Origin: Curtobacterium sp. MCPF17_052
GTDB taxonomy: Bacteria; Actinomycetota; Actinomycetes; Actinomycetales; Microbacteriaceae
Reading direction: 5' to 3'
Assembly: GCF_003234085.1 (NCBI RefSeq)
Contig: NZ_QKSD01000002.1
Span: forward strand, 186,001 to 250,000
DNA length: 64,000 nt
Within the stretch, counting starts at the first letter, position 1. Each line of letters begins with the position of its first letter. Below are positions 1 to 6,819 of the stretch, piece by piece. Made by a program: the position numbers and the translations under genes. The notes under the pieces are model-generated. The model saw nothing but the letters and a program-made list of their open reading frames with translations. It ran no database searches and was not told the DNA's origin.

Positions 1-560
1 GCACGCAACTCCAGGTACAGCGACGTGATCGGCGCCCCCGACCGGTACTTCCACAACTTCACAAGTCGCACGAAATCCTTGGTCCGCGGGATCAGATCAC
101 GGGTGCCGTTGACGTACTCGTTGTGCTTCAACGGACTCGACTTCACCCACCCGGTGCCCTTCGGATCAGGGATCCAATAGTCATCATCGCTAGTGACGTG
201 CGCCGGCATGACCTCCGTTGACGGTCCACTGGGCCATTCGATGCGCACCCCGGGACGGTCGATCGTGACCGACCGTGCGGACCACCGAAGCTTGTCCGCC
301 AGGACGTTCTTGAGCTCCAGGATGTCCTCGTAGCTCTGGCTCGGACGGACATGCCGCATCGATGCGAAGTAGTCGACGTCGCTCCACACACGGAGGGCGG
401 TCCCATGGGACCAGGACCCAGTCTCAAAGATCCGAAACGCGTCCATTCCGGACACGACGGCATCCTGAATGGCGGTTCGATGGGCACTCGCGACCGTGCG
501 GTCCTCCGCTGAGGGCGTCATTGCAGCGACAGCATCATCCAAGTAGCTCTGAACGGTCAT
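1..560 (-). CDS. CD-NTase-family nucleotidyltransferase (partial, runs off left edge)
   Basis: Reading the minus strand from an ATG at 560 gives 186 codons with no stop before the window edge. The first 70 residues carry the polymerase-beta-type core of CD-NTase/SMODS enzymes: GSWSHGT (about 48-54) followed by SDVDYF, with Asp61 and Asp63 as the likely metal-binding pair and an acidic residue near 108 as a possible third ligand. A later KDFVRLVKLWK segment matches the helical region typical of the family. Such enzymes make cyclic (oligo)nucleotide second messengers on phage infection and activate a partner effector. The start overlaps the stop of the upstream SLATT gene (TGATG), so translation is probably coupled. 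The product nucleotide cannot be told from sequence. The C-terminal part is missing. Confidence 0.85.
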   Translation of the reverse strand, partial: MTVQSYLDDAVAAMTPSAEDRTVASAHRTAIQDAVVSGMDAFRIFETGSWSHGTALRVWSDVDYFASMRHVRPSQSYEDILELKNVLADKLRWSARSVTIDRPGVRIEWPSGPSTEVMPAHVTSDDDYWIPDPKGTGWVKSSPLKHNEYVNGTRDLIPRTKDFVRLVKLWKYRSGAPITSLYLELR

Positions 561-1069
561 CAGGCGTCCACCCGATGAGTCTGACCGCCGTCGCGCTCGA
601 TGTTCCGTTTCGCCCGGCGATAGGCCCACCGCGGCGTCGGGTCGGCCCGTTCACGCGCAGCGTCGAGCTGTGACGCAATCACATCAAGACGATCCCGGAG
701 AACCGAGTCGTCAGTCGACGTCAGCGCGTCGACGCGTCGTAACCGCCGTGCTCGGTCCTGGACCGAAAGGAACTGCACCGCAACTGATTGCGCACGTTCC
801 GCCCGCTTCGCAGGACGCAGCGTTCCGTGAACGCCCGTTGCTGCTGCTGCCAGTAACGCCAGCCCACCGGCGAGGTACTGCAACGCGTCCGTTGCGAACG
901 TCAGCACACCGCCGACAGCACTTCCCACAGCGATGACGCTTCCCAAACCCCAGCTCCATCCGGTCCACAGCTTCGCCGCTTCAAGGTTCCCCTGTTGCCC
1001 GAATGTCGCGTTCTCCTCGAGGCGATCAGCCTCAGCGCGGATCTCGTCGCGCACACCCCGATCAGCCAT
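560..1069 (-). CDS. SLATT-domain two-TM membrane effector
   Basis: A 169-residue protein with two adjacent hydrophobic helices (about 38-60 and 64-84), then a charged helical tail ending in YRRAKRNIERDGG, which resembles the C-terminal end of SLATT domains. SLATT proteins are predicted pore-forming or membrane-disrupting effectors that accompany SMODS/CD-NTases, so together with the next gene this looks like a nucleotide-signalled defence operon; that role is an inference from family and pairing. The ATG at 1069 is preferred over an in-frame GTG at 1096 because a promoter ends seven bases upstream of it, which would give a leaderless mRNA. The stop overlaps the CD-NTase start. Confidence 0.8.
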   Translation of the reverse strand: MADRGVRDEIRAEADRLEENATFGQQGNLEAAKLWTGWSWGLGSVIAVGSAVGGVLTFATDALQYLAGGLALLAAAATGVHGTLRPAKRAERAQSVAVQFLSVQDRARRLRRVDALTSTDDSVLRDRLDVIASQLDAARERADPTPRWAYRRAKRNIERDGGQTHRVDA

Positions 1070-1076
1070 GCGCAAG

Positions 1077-1106
1077 AATCTATGCGTCCTACGCACGTCC
1101 GTTCAA
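1077..1106 (-). promoter_or_regulatory. Promoter of SLATT/CD-NTase operon, leaderless
   Basis: On the minus strand TTGAAC (1106-1101) is followed after 18 bases by TAGATT (1082-1077). Seven bases later comes the ATG at 1069. This fits a housekeeping sigma promoter with transcription starting at or next to the start codon, as is common in actinobacteria. Confidence 0.5.
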
Positions 1107-1112
1107 CCAGTC

Positions 1113-1138
1113 TCGATAGTCGATCCGCTACCGGGCAC
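1113..1138. repeat. Dispersed cassette repeat, copy 1
   Basis: TCGATAGTCGATCCGCTACC followed by GGGCAC. Leftmost copy seen, 44 bases upstream of the SLATT start, in the common orientation (GATC-GCTACCGGGC on the plus strand). Confidence 0.7.
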
Positions 1139-1402
1139 CCGAATGGTCCCCTGATCGGTGTCCGTCCCCGGGAGAACGGACTCCGATCGTCCCCTTGAAG
1201 CAGGCACTCGCGGCGGCGCCAGGAGGAAACCTCGTCCTGACGGAGGACAGCGCTGTCGACAGAGGGAGACCAGGACTCATCGAAGCCCTCGGCAGCTGAC
1301 TCCTAACCCACTCGAATAGAGCTTCGACTCACGCTATCGCACCTGGGCGGCACCTGCGCACATGCAGCGGGACTGATCCTCCGAACCCTCAGCGGTGCTG
1401 AC
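1139..1402. other. Gene-free stretch left of the motif cluster
   Basis: No ORF with coding character is visible on either strand in this part of the 560-base gap between the SLATT gene and the first small gene of the array. It holds a second partial repeat half (CTGATCGGTGTCCGTCCCCG near 1151) and then unremarkable sequence up to the GACA motif cluster. Confidence 0.4.
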
Positions 1403-1590
1403 AACGCAGCACTACTTGTCAAAAGCGCGGTCTCGGACAATTTAGGTTGCGTGTTTGACACGTTGTTCCCGCAGCCACACGACACACGACTGTCGGCGGA
1501 GTCACTACTTGTCGCCGACTCCGCTCACGAGTCTCGGCGACGGCGCGCGTGTCACTCAATTCGACCAAACATCGTGTCGCCGCTTCGACG
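1403..1590. repeat. Left cluster of GACA-N7/8-TGCGA-like motifs
   Basis: Several related half-sites occur in both orientations: complement of 1404-1422 (TTGACAAGTAGTGCTGCG), 1435-1453 (GGACAATTTAGGTTGCGTG), 1455-1474 (TTGACACGTTGTTCCCGCAG) and complement of 1496-1514 (GGCGACAAGTAGTGACTCC). The 11-mer CACTACTTGTC occurs exactly twice, at 1410-1420 and 1503-1513. The same motif recurs more densely at 16.92-17.18 kb, on the other side of the array. Clustered degenerate sites in both orientations suggest binding sites for a DNA-binding protein or recombinase; the binder is unknown. Confidence 0.5.
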
Positions 1591-1602
1591 GCGCTAGGGC
1601 CG

Positions 1603-1632
1603 TCTCGATAGCCAATCCAGTACCGAACGAGA
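1603..1632. repeat. Dispersed cassette repeat, copy 2
   Basis: TCGATAGCCAATCCAGTACC core with outer arms GTCTCG and CGAGAC that are inverted repeats of each other. It lies about 25 bases beyond the stop of the small membrane-protein gene at 1656. Confidence 0.65.
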
Positions 1633-1655
1633 CGACCCAGCTCTCCGAGGGGCAG

Positions 1656-1802
1656 TCAGCGCTTGCGGCGAAGAAACATCGTGACTCCGACAGCGACGAT
1701 CGCCACGATCACGAGGACGAACGCCCACAGAGGAATCGTGGCGCCCGACTTCGGACTGACAGCAGCGGGCATGACGACCGCGGTTGCGACGAGTGCGTTC
1801 AT
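1656..1802 (-). CDS. Small single-helix membrane protein (48 aa)
   Basis: A short minus-strand frame that encodes a hydrophobic N-terminal stretch (NALVATAVVMPAAVS), then one clear membrane helix (PLWAFVLVIVAIVAVGVTMF) and a basic end RRKR. A second in-frame ATG at 1835 would add 11 polar residues and would place the start inside repeat copy 3. No known family was recognised. It sits between repeat copies 2 and 3 as a self-contained unit of the array. Coding is supported by the membrane profile and the positive-inside tail, but the size makes the call uncertain. Confidence 0.45.
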   Translation of the reverse strand: MNALVATAVVMPAAVSPKSGATIPLWAFVLVIVAIVAVGVTMFLRRKR

Positions 1803-1830
1803 GTGCCTGAGACTAGAGGGCGACCGCTGT

Positions 1831-1860
1831 CTCATAAGCCGATCGGCTACCGAGACGGAT
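1831..1860. repeat. Dispersed cassette repeat, copy 3
   Basis: ATAAGCCGATCGGCTACC with outer arms GTCTC and GAGAC. On the minus strand the TAG stop of the next gene (1849-1847) lies inside the repeat. Confidence 0.75.
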
Positions 1861-2098
1861 TTTGCGGCTCGCGTCGTGCTGCTCGTACGGATAGGAAGAT
1901 GCTGGCACCCCAGCAGACAACCCCGAGCAGGATCACCCCGCTACCGATCCAAATCGCAGTCGAGTGACCGAGCGCTGCATTGCTAGCGACGAGAGCGATG
2001 CCGGACAGTACGAGCGTGCCACTCACCACGTCGAGCAGGACGCGAGCCCATGATCGTCCTGTTCCTTCGAGGCCGAAGGTCTCTCTCAGGGTGCGCAT
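1847..2098 (-). CDS. Two-TM membrane protein, unknown function
   Basis: An 83-residue protein with a basic N-terminus, two hydrophobic helices (about 20-40 and 49-69) and a short basic tail (SVRAARREP). The family was not recognised. Its TAG stop is supplied by repeat copy 3, so the last codons (PSR) and the stop come from the repeat. It is one of several small membrane proteins in this array. A host-encoded or cassette-borne membrane function is possible, but nothing in the sequence fixes a role. Confidence 0.6.
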   Translation of the reverse strand: MRTLRETFGLEGTGRSWARVLLDVVSGTLVLSGIALVASNAALGHSTAIWIGSGVILLGVVCWGASIFLSVRAARREPQNPSR

Positions 2099-2154
2099 GA
2101 TTGGAGGGTACGCAGTCGTCTTGCTCCTGGCGCACCGGCGCCGTAGTGACCTGT

Positions 2155-2343
2155 TTAGAGGAATGGGAGCACGACAAGCATTCCGCCGATGAGGAGTACG
2201 AAGCCACCAGCCAGGATCCCGCCCGCTGCGAGGACCGAGACCGTGCCGGTCAGGAGTGCCAGCAGGCCGCCCAAGCCCACAACTTGCCCGACCGCGGTGC
2301 TGTTCCGGACGCTCTGAGTTCCACGGACGAAGAGTTCATCCAT
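2155..2343 (-). CDS. Small hydrophobic membrane protein (62 aa)
   Basis: An ATG at 2343 opens 62 codons: a polar N-terminus (MDELFVRGTQSVRNS) and then an almost uninterrupted hydrophobic stretch that could form two helices with a Gly-rich turn. The same frame is open well upstream, so a GTG about nine codons earlier is also possible. No family was recognised. The gene lies between two array repeats and on the same strand as its neighbours at 1656 and 1847. Confidence 0.5.
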   Translation of the reverse strand: MDELFVRGTQSVRNSTAVGQVVGLGGLLALLTGTVSVLAAGGILAGGFVLLIGGMLVVLPFL

Positions 2344-2402
2344 GTCGCTCGGGCCGTCGTCGGTGTGCACACGCCGAGCATCGCACGCTTGAGCCTCGTT
2401 GA

Positions 2403-2470
2403 AGGATCCCCTACCGGAACGTCCACGAGCGACCGAGACAGCGTTCGGTAGCCCACCGGCTATCGGACGC
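2403..2470. repeat. Long composite cassette repeat, inverted orientation
   Basis: Contains GGATCCCCTACCGGAAC, a central GAGCGACCGAGAC, then GTTCGGTAGCCCACCGGC. It is the reverse complement of the units at 6701-6762 and 8085-8177. CTACCGGAAC and GTTCGGTAG form imperfect inverted arms around a 22-base centre. Confidence 0.65.
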
Positions 2471-2640
2471 TGCTTCCGCGTCAGCTTCCTACGACCACTG
2501 CCGGCGATCCCCGCGCGGCGTCGGTCAGCGTCAGACCGGCCCCTAGCTGCCGGCCGGCAGTGTCCGGTTCGTCCGTCGGGCTCGCGGAAGGGGCTGACCG
2601 CCGCCGCGTGATTCGCTAGTTTCAACCGAGGGAGGCGGAG

Positions 2641-3009
2641 ATGACGAGTCCGGGGTGGTTGGGAACGGTCGGCTGCGCTCTGCTCGTGCTCCTCGTTGAC
2701 GCGGCGATCTGGGGTGTTGTGTCGATCGCGACGAATGGAATGGGTCGGAATCACGCGGCTGGCATTCGATTGCCGTCGCTGATGCGCAGCGACGAGGCCT
2801 GGCGAGCCGGCCATCTTGCCGCGCGGAGAGTCATGCGGCCGTTCTTGATCGCGGCGGCGATCGTCGTGGTCGTGTCGATCCCAGCGCAACTGGCGCCAGC
2901 GCTCTACGTCGTGCTGCTCGGGCTTTCCCTCGCCTGCACGCTGGCCGCTCTCGGGGCAGGTGCGCTGTCCGCGTCCCGGGCTGCTCGCCAAATCACTCGG
3001 GACGGCTGA
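2641..3009 (+). CDS. SdpI-like three-helix membrane protein
   Basis: A 122-residue integral membrane protein preceded by a very strong ribosome binding site (GGGAGGCGGAG). After a first helix, the NHAAGIRLPSLMRSDEAWRAGH segment (about 37-58) resembles the conserved loop of SdpI/YhfL-type proteins (N..GIR...S.eaW...H), followed by two more helices (about 68-85 and 90-107). SdpI in Bacillus gives immunity to a secreted toxin; the same role here is only a possibility. The gene is flanked by array repeats on both sides and points opposite to its neighbours. Confidence 0.7.
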   Translation: MTSPGWLGTVGCALLVLLVDAAIWGVVSIATNGMGRNHAAGIRLPSLMRSDEAWRAGHLAARRVMRPFLIAAAIVVVVSIPAQLAPALYVVLLGLSLACTLAALGAGALSASRAARQITRDG

Positions 3010-3194
3010 TGACCTGAGCCTCCTCGACACCCGTTGCGCGCGCTCAGCGACCTCGTTGCGTGACGCGGGGCATCTCCTAGAACTATCGGCACGCGAGACC
3101 GCGGTCGCGCCGGACTCGGCCTGATCCATCAGGCCGGCGATGGTCGATCACTTCCCGGGCGGCCGAGTCCGCATATGGATCGGCGGTTTCAAGG

Positions 3195-3210
3195 GGTCGT
3201 TGCAACGACC
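3195..3210. repeat. Perfect 16-bp palindrome
   Basis: GGTCGTTGCAACGACC reads the same on both strands and sits 11 bases before repeat copy 5, in the gap between the SdpI-like gene and the next membrane-protein gene. Function unknown; no T-run follows, so a classical terminator is unlikely. Confidence 0.4.
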
Positions 3211-3220
3211 AGCTGAACCC

Positions 3221-3243
3221 AAGATCGGCTACCGGGCGACCCG
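3221..3243. repeat. Dispersed cassette repeat, copy 5
   Basis: AAGATCGGCTACCGGGCGAC, common orientation, in the gap between two convergent small genes. Confidence 0.75.
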
Positions 3244-3295
3244 AGGTGGCTTGTCAAGGCGGGACCACCGCTGGAGGTCTCTACGGCCAATCACT

Positions 3296-3673
3296 TCACC
3301 GACGTGACTTCTCTGGTGCGGCAAGAGAGACCGCAGCGCTGACGACGAACAGTGCGCCGCCGAGTCCGATACCAGTGGCACGCCAGTCAGTCTCTGGTGA
3401 GAACACCGGCGGACCCGACCCGTCGTCGAACTCGCACGAAACGCCGAGAGGGATGACCGTGCGGTGAGCGATCCGCGGCCCCTCAGGCGGGTACCCGTCC
3501 GGAGCTCGCCGCTCTTGGCAGGTTGCCACACCGACACCATGATGAATGTCACTTCCGTAAGCGCAGAGCAGCGCAACGACGATCAACGCGCACCCGACCA
3601 CGCCGAGCAGAAGCACTCGTCCCCATCGAACCCGGCGACGAAACGGATACCCTGTCCCCGATCGCGTCGCCAT
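3296..3673 (-). CDS. Two-TM membrane protein with extracytoplasmic loop
   Basis: A 125-residue protein with a very basic N-terminus (RRRVRWGR), a helix at about 19-40, a polar loop of about 55 residues containing two cysteines that could pair outside the cell, and a second helix near 100-118 before a basic end. No family was recognised. It stands alone between repeat copies at 3221 and 3718, and its own TGA rather than a repeat supplies the stop. Confidence 0.55.
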   Translation of the reverse strand: MATRSGTGYPFRRRVRWGRVLLLGVVGCALIVVALLCAYGSDIHHGVGVATCQERRAPDGYPPEGPRIAHRTVIPLGVSCEFDDGSGPPVFSPETDWRATGIGLGGALFVVSAAVSLAAPEKSRR

Positions 3674-3717
3674 AACCGAACCCTAGGTGGAAAGCCGCAG
3701 CCCTTGTCCCAGGAGAC

Positions 3718-3733
3718 CATCCGGTACCGGACT
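3718..3733. repeat. Possible degenerate cassette repeat
   Basis: CATCCGGTACCGGACT keeps the outer CGGTA...TACCG arms of the repeat but lacks the central CCGATCGG. It lies exactly where a boundary between two single-gene units is expected. Confidence 0.3.
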
Positions 3734-3761
3734 CCATCTGGTCGCGCTTTCGACTTTCCGG

Positions 3762-3992
3762 TCACTCAGGGTGACCGAAGATGGACAGGAGTGTCCAGAC
3801 GATGCCGATCATCGCCAGCCCTGCAGCGAGCACACGGACGAGTCCCGGGGTCATCGCACCTTGCGGACCCCGGCTTCCCAGCTGGGCGTCGAGGAAGAAC
3901 TGGGAGATCGGCGCCGGACGTACGAACGCGGTGACCGCTACTGCAACGATTGCCGGCCCAGCGATCAGTCCGGGGATCCACATGAACTCCAC
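3762..3992 (-). CDS. Small two-TM membrane protein
   Basis: A 76-residue protein with two hydrophobic helices (about 7-25 and 52-71) joined by a polar segment with a QFFLDAQLGSRGPQ stretch. The second helix is followed by only a few residues. No family was recognised. It lies between the degenerate repeat at 3718 and repeat copies 6 and 7. Codon-position GC looks like that of real actinobacterial genes, but no strong ribosome binding site was seen. Confidence 0.5.
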   Translation of the reverse strand: MEFMWIPGLIAGPAIVAVAVTAFVRPAPISQFFLDAQLGSRGPQGAMTPGLVRVLAAGLAMIGIVWTLLSIFGHPE

Positions 3993-4032
3993 ACAACCAG
4001 GTCGACCTGATGGCGGTGGGGTGTAGCTGCCC

Positions 4033-4056
4033 GCTAGCGGATCGGCAACCGGACGG
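4033..4056. repeat. Dispersed cassette repeat, copy 6
   Basis: GCTAGCGGATCGGCAACC then GGACGG. It lies 48 bases from copy 7; paired copies like these also occur at 4624/4696 and 5441/5572, as if each neighbouring unit kept its own end. Confidence 0.6.
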
Positions 4057-4080
4057 GGCTGACGGCCCTGACCGTGTCCT

Positions 4081-4104
4081 GGATGACGATCGTCTACCGG
4101 GCGG
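4081..4104. repeat. Dispersed cassette repeat, copy 7
   Basis: GGATGACGATCGTCTACC then GGGCGG. The complement CCGGTAGAC carries the TAG stop of the GNAT gene. Confidence 0.7.
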
Positions 4105-4579
4105 CTAATGCTCGTTGGTAGAAGATGAGCGAGTCACGGCGCCCCGTCTCCGTGAAGCCGTTCCGCACGAGAACACGCTGTGATGCATCGTTGTCTTGGG
4201 CCGTGTCTGCGGTCGCGACGGTGGCGCCGCAGTCGCGGGCGCGTTCGAGGGCCAGCTTCACCGCCTCGGTCGCTAGCCCCTTGCCGCGGGCCGCCGGCAC
4301 CAGGCCGTAGCCGAATTCGACCACCCCCTGCTCGTCGGGCGGGCCGAAAAAGCCAAAGCCGCCTACTGCCAGACCATCCGAGGTACGGCGAATCATGTAC
4401 ATCGTGAAGTCCGGGTCAGGCTTTGGCGCGTCAGCGAGTGATCGGAGTGGGTCGAGCTCGTCGGGGTAGGGGTACTCCGGATGCCAATCGTCTCCGGGAC
4501 GCTCGTCCCGAGCGACGATGCGCCGTGCAAGCTCTGGCGAGATCGGCTCGAGGACCACATGAACGTTCCGAAGGATCAT
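4094..4579 (-). CDS. GNAT-family N-acetyltransferase (RimJ/RimL-like)
   Basis: A 161-residue acetyltransferase. The central VEFGYGLVPAARGKGLATEA segment is the GNAT motif A (R/Q-x-x-G-x-G/A), where the acetyl-CoA pyrophosphate binds, followed by a NDASQRVLVRNGF motif B typical of the RimJ/RimL branch that acetylates N-termini or small molecules. The start at 4579 is preferred over an upstream in-frame ATG at 4600 because it matches the usual family N-terminus (ILRNVHVVLEPI). Substrate unknown. Stand-alone GNATs are frequent cargo of mobile gene-cassette arrays. Its TAG stop lies within repeat copy 7. Confidence 0.85.
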   Translation of the reverse strand: MILRNVHVVLEPISPELARRIVARDERPGDDWHPEYPYPDELDPLRSLADAPKPDPDFTMYMIRRTSDGLAVGGFGFFGPPDEQGVVEFGYGLVPAARGKGLATEAVKLALERARDCGATVATADTAQDNDASQRVLVRNGFTETGRRDSLIFYQRALAAR

Positions 4580-4623
4580 GAACCGATCCTCGCAGGGCAA
4601 CGCCAGAGGATGCAGCGCTTGTG

Positions 4624-4650
4624 CCCGGTAGCCGATCGTTCACCGGGACC
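4624..4650. repeat. Dispersed cassette repeat, copy 8
   Basis: CGGTAGCCGATCGTTCACCG with flanking CCC and GGACC; common orientation, 45 bases upstream of the GNAT start. Confidence 0.75.
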
Positions 4651-4695
4651 GCTCCGACCGCCTCGCTTCCACTCTGCGTGCGGTGCCTACCTTTG

Positions 4696-4720
4696 CAGTT
4701 GCCCGGTGAACCCCTACAAG
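4696..4720. repeat. Dispersed cassette repeat, copy 9 (inverted)
   Basis: Complement reads TTGTAGGGGTTCACCGGG. Divergent copy in the opposite orientation; its TAG is the stop of the hydrolase gene. Confidence 0.5.
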
Positions 4721-5388
4721 GCGTCAGCGGCGCCCGGATGATCCTGTGGCCGATGTCCGTAGCCGGTGAGAGTCATCCGTCGGGCACGGTGCAGCTGCGA
4801 AGCAATTGCTTCGTACTCCTCGTTCCAGCCTCCGGTGATCACGAGCATCGGCACGTCGACGTCCGACGGCGTATCCAGGGTCCACGGCCCAGGGAGCCTG
4901 CGCTGCCGATCGGCAGCCAGGAGTTCGTCCGGGCTCACCGGCGATGTCCCGGCAATGCCAGTGAGGGCTGTTGCGAACGCGACGGCGAACTGCGCGGTGT
5001 CGATTTCGGCCGCGGTATCGAGCACTGGTTGTACGCGGTCGATGTGCGCCTCGACTGCCGCGTTGCCTCGAGCCAGCGCGTACGCAGCAGGCTCAAAGAG
5101 CACCAGCCCTGCGATCAGGTCGGGCCGGTGAGCTGCGGCGCGCATTGCGATCGGCCCACCGTACGAGTGTGCGACGACGACAGCGCCTGGTGAGCAAGTG
5201 CCGATGAGCGTCGACTCCCAGGCATCTTGCTCGAAGGCGACAGCTGCGCCGTCCCCGTAACCAGGCATCACCGCAAACCGAGCGTGCTCGATGTGAGCCG
5301 CGATGGGCCAGGCGCGGTCGAAGGTCCGGTTCGATCCGTGCAGGAAGACGACCGCTCTCTCGCGGTTCCCGGGAAGGGCGTCTGCCAT
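4714..5388 (-). CDS. Alpha/beta hydrolase
   Basis: A 224-residue alpha/beta-fold hydrolase. The oxyanion region VVFLHGSN (about 13-20) is followed by the nucleophile elbow AHSYGG (Ser near 74) and a C-terminal GYGHRPQDHP that supplies the catalytic His; an acid near the VITGGWNEEYE segment completes the probable triad. The enzyme would act in the cytoplasm on an ester or lactone; the substrate cannot be read. The gene is a single unit between repeats 9 and 10 and takes its TAG stop from repeat 9. Confidence 0.8.
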   Translation of the reverse strand: MADALPGNRERAVVFLHGSNRTFDRAWPIAAHIEHARFAVMPGYGDGAAVAFEQDAWESTLIGTCSPGAVVVAHSYGGPIAMRAAAHRPDLIAGLVLFEPAAYALARGNAAVEAHIDRVQPVLDTAAEIDTAQFAVAFATALTGIAGTSPVSPDELLAADRQRRLPGPWTLDTPSDVDVPMLVITGGWNEEYEAIASQLHRARRMTLTGYGHRPQDHPGAADAL

Positions 5389-5440
5389 GACTGAAACGCT
5401 AGCAACCGTGGCTCCGCTCGTTGCAGCGGAGCACGCCCGA

Positions 5441-5463
5441 TCAAGGATCGGCTACCGGGCGGG
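5441..5463. repeat. Dispersed cassette repeat, copy 10
   Basis: TCAAGGATCGGCTACCGGGC followed by GGG, common orientation, upstream of the hydrolase start. Confidence 0.75.
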
Positions 5464-5571
5464 CTCGGCCGCAACAGCTACCCCGCTGCGTGCTCGAGCT
5501 GTTCGGTTGCTGCGCGGCCCCACCCGTTGGGGTCGTCCCCGGGGGGCACAACGGCCATGGAGTACCAGCAC

Positions 5572-5593
5572 ACGAGGACCGGCTACCAACGGA
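5572..5593. repeat. Dispersed cassette repeat, copy 11
   Basis: ACGAGGACCGGCTACCAACG. The complement TTGGTAGCCGGTC supplies the TAG stop of the phosphotransferase-like gene. Confidence 0.55.
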
Positions 5594-6322
5594 GTTCCTC
5601 GTCCGTGAGGGTTTGAACTGCTTGGTATCCGTCTAGAAAATGCTCCCGAACGGACACTGAGACCGGTCCCCAGTCCCGGAAGAGTGTGCCGAGCATGACC
5701 GCTGAACGAGCGAGTTCAACGATTCGATGGTCAAGTCGAAGCTCTTCGAAGTCGAGAACGCCGACGACTTCAGTGCCTGCGCATAAGATGTTCGCCGCGC
5801 GGTAGTCGCCCTGCACGATCTGCATGGGCGGAAGGTCCGCCGGCACTCGTTCGAGCATCTGCCCGAGGACGTCGCGGGTCTGCGGGGACACCGTGGACGG
5901 CTCGGAGGCGAGCCAGCCCGATACCTGCTGGGTGAGCGGTGCCGGCGGCGACAGGACCTCGTGTTGCGCGTCGCGCATCGGGTACGAGCGCAACGCATCG
6001 TGCAGCCGAGCAAGCGTCGCCCCCGCTGCCCGAACCTGATCGGCGTCCTCAACGCTGAGATGGACTCCATCGATGATGCCCTGCACGCCCATCGATACGC
6101 CGTCGTTCGTCACCTGAACCTCACCCGCGAGCGTCGGCAGCGGAGCAGACACCGGCAATCCCTGTGCCCCGAGCCAAGCAGTGAGCTCGGCTGCGAAGGC
6201 GAGCCGTTCGAACCGGTCGGATGCGACCGACCACTTCAACAGCAGACGCTCGTCGTCTCTGCGAACCCATGCAAGCGCGTTGCTGTCACTCAGCACCACG
6301 CGCTCCGGGAACCCGACCCGAA
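5583..6322 (-). pseudogene. Aminoglycoside phosphotransferase-family gene, 5' end lost to an IS3 fragment
   Basis: The minus strand encodes most of an APH/choline-kinase-type domain: the catalytic loop VQGDYRAANIL (the usual HGD has become QGD, the Asp is kept) and the metal-binding LDFEEL. The N-terminal lobe starts abruptly at about 6322 (GFPERVVLSD), where the sequence turns into the 3' part of an IS3-type orfA. The open frame continues upstream into the transposase in another frame, so a fused product from an internal start is possible, but the normal first strand and nucleotide loop are missing. Flanked by repeats 11 and 12; TAG stop from repeat 11. Confidence 0.65.
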
Positions 6323-6609
6323 CCCGGCAGGTTCGCCTGCGACAGATACGCCGCCGCTCGGCGCAGCACCTCGACTTCCTGCTCGAGGAGCCGGTTCCGC
6401 CGCCGCAACTCACGGACTTCGTCGGACTCGGCACGCGTCGTTCCGGGACGCTCCCCGTCTTCGACGGCAGCGCGGCGCAGCCACTTCGTCAACGTCATCG
6501 GGTGGACACCGAAGTCGGCGGCGATCTGCTCGATTGTCACTCCCGGCTCACGGCTCCGAGCAACACGCACGACATCGTCGCGGAACTCCTGCGGGTAGGG
6601 CTTGGGCAC
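6322..6609 (-). pseudogene. IS3-family transposase OrfA remnant
   Basis: A GTG at 6609 opens a frame that starts PKPYPQEFRDDVVRVARS and continues through a helix-turn-helix (VTIEQIAADFGVHPMTLTKW) and a leucine-rich coiled region (ELRRRNRLLEQEVEVLRRA) to AYLSQANLP, the usual C-terminal end of IS3-type OrfA proteins. No OrfB catalytic (DDE) part follows; the sequence changes directly into the phosphotransferase-like gene. No terminal inverted repeats were found. This is a fragment left by an insertion and deletion, and it marks disruption of one cassette. Confidence 0.7.
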
Positions 6610-6700
6610 GATGGCATCCTTCCAGGCTGCCCTCCCGGGCAAGCCAGATCAGACGTCACCTATCCGTGCAGCAGACCCCTGGAGTCGGTGTCCCGCTTGA

Positions 6701-6762
6701 CGGTGGGCTACCGAACGCTGGCTCAATCGCTCTTGATCGTTCCGGTAGGGGATCGGTGAGCG
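6701..6762. repeat. Long composite cassette repeat
   Basis: GGTGGGCTACCGAAC, a centre containing CTCAATCGCTCTTG, then GTTCCGGTAGGGGATCGG. The arms CTACCGAAC and GTTCCGGTAG pair imperfectly. It matches 2403-2470 (inverted) and 8101-8177. Confidence 0.7.
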
Positions 6763-6819
6763 GACGCCTTCGTATCAGAGGCCACGACCTCGGCGCAGCG
6801 CGAGTGAGACACTGCCGGA

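Noticed and set aside
2155..3129. 324-codon minus-strand frame
   Set aside because: Only its last 62 codons look coding; the rest is antisense to the SdpI-like gene and to an array repeat.
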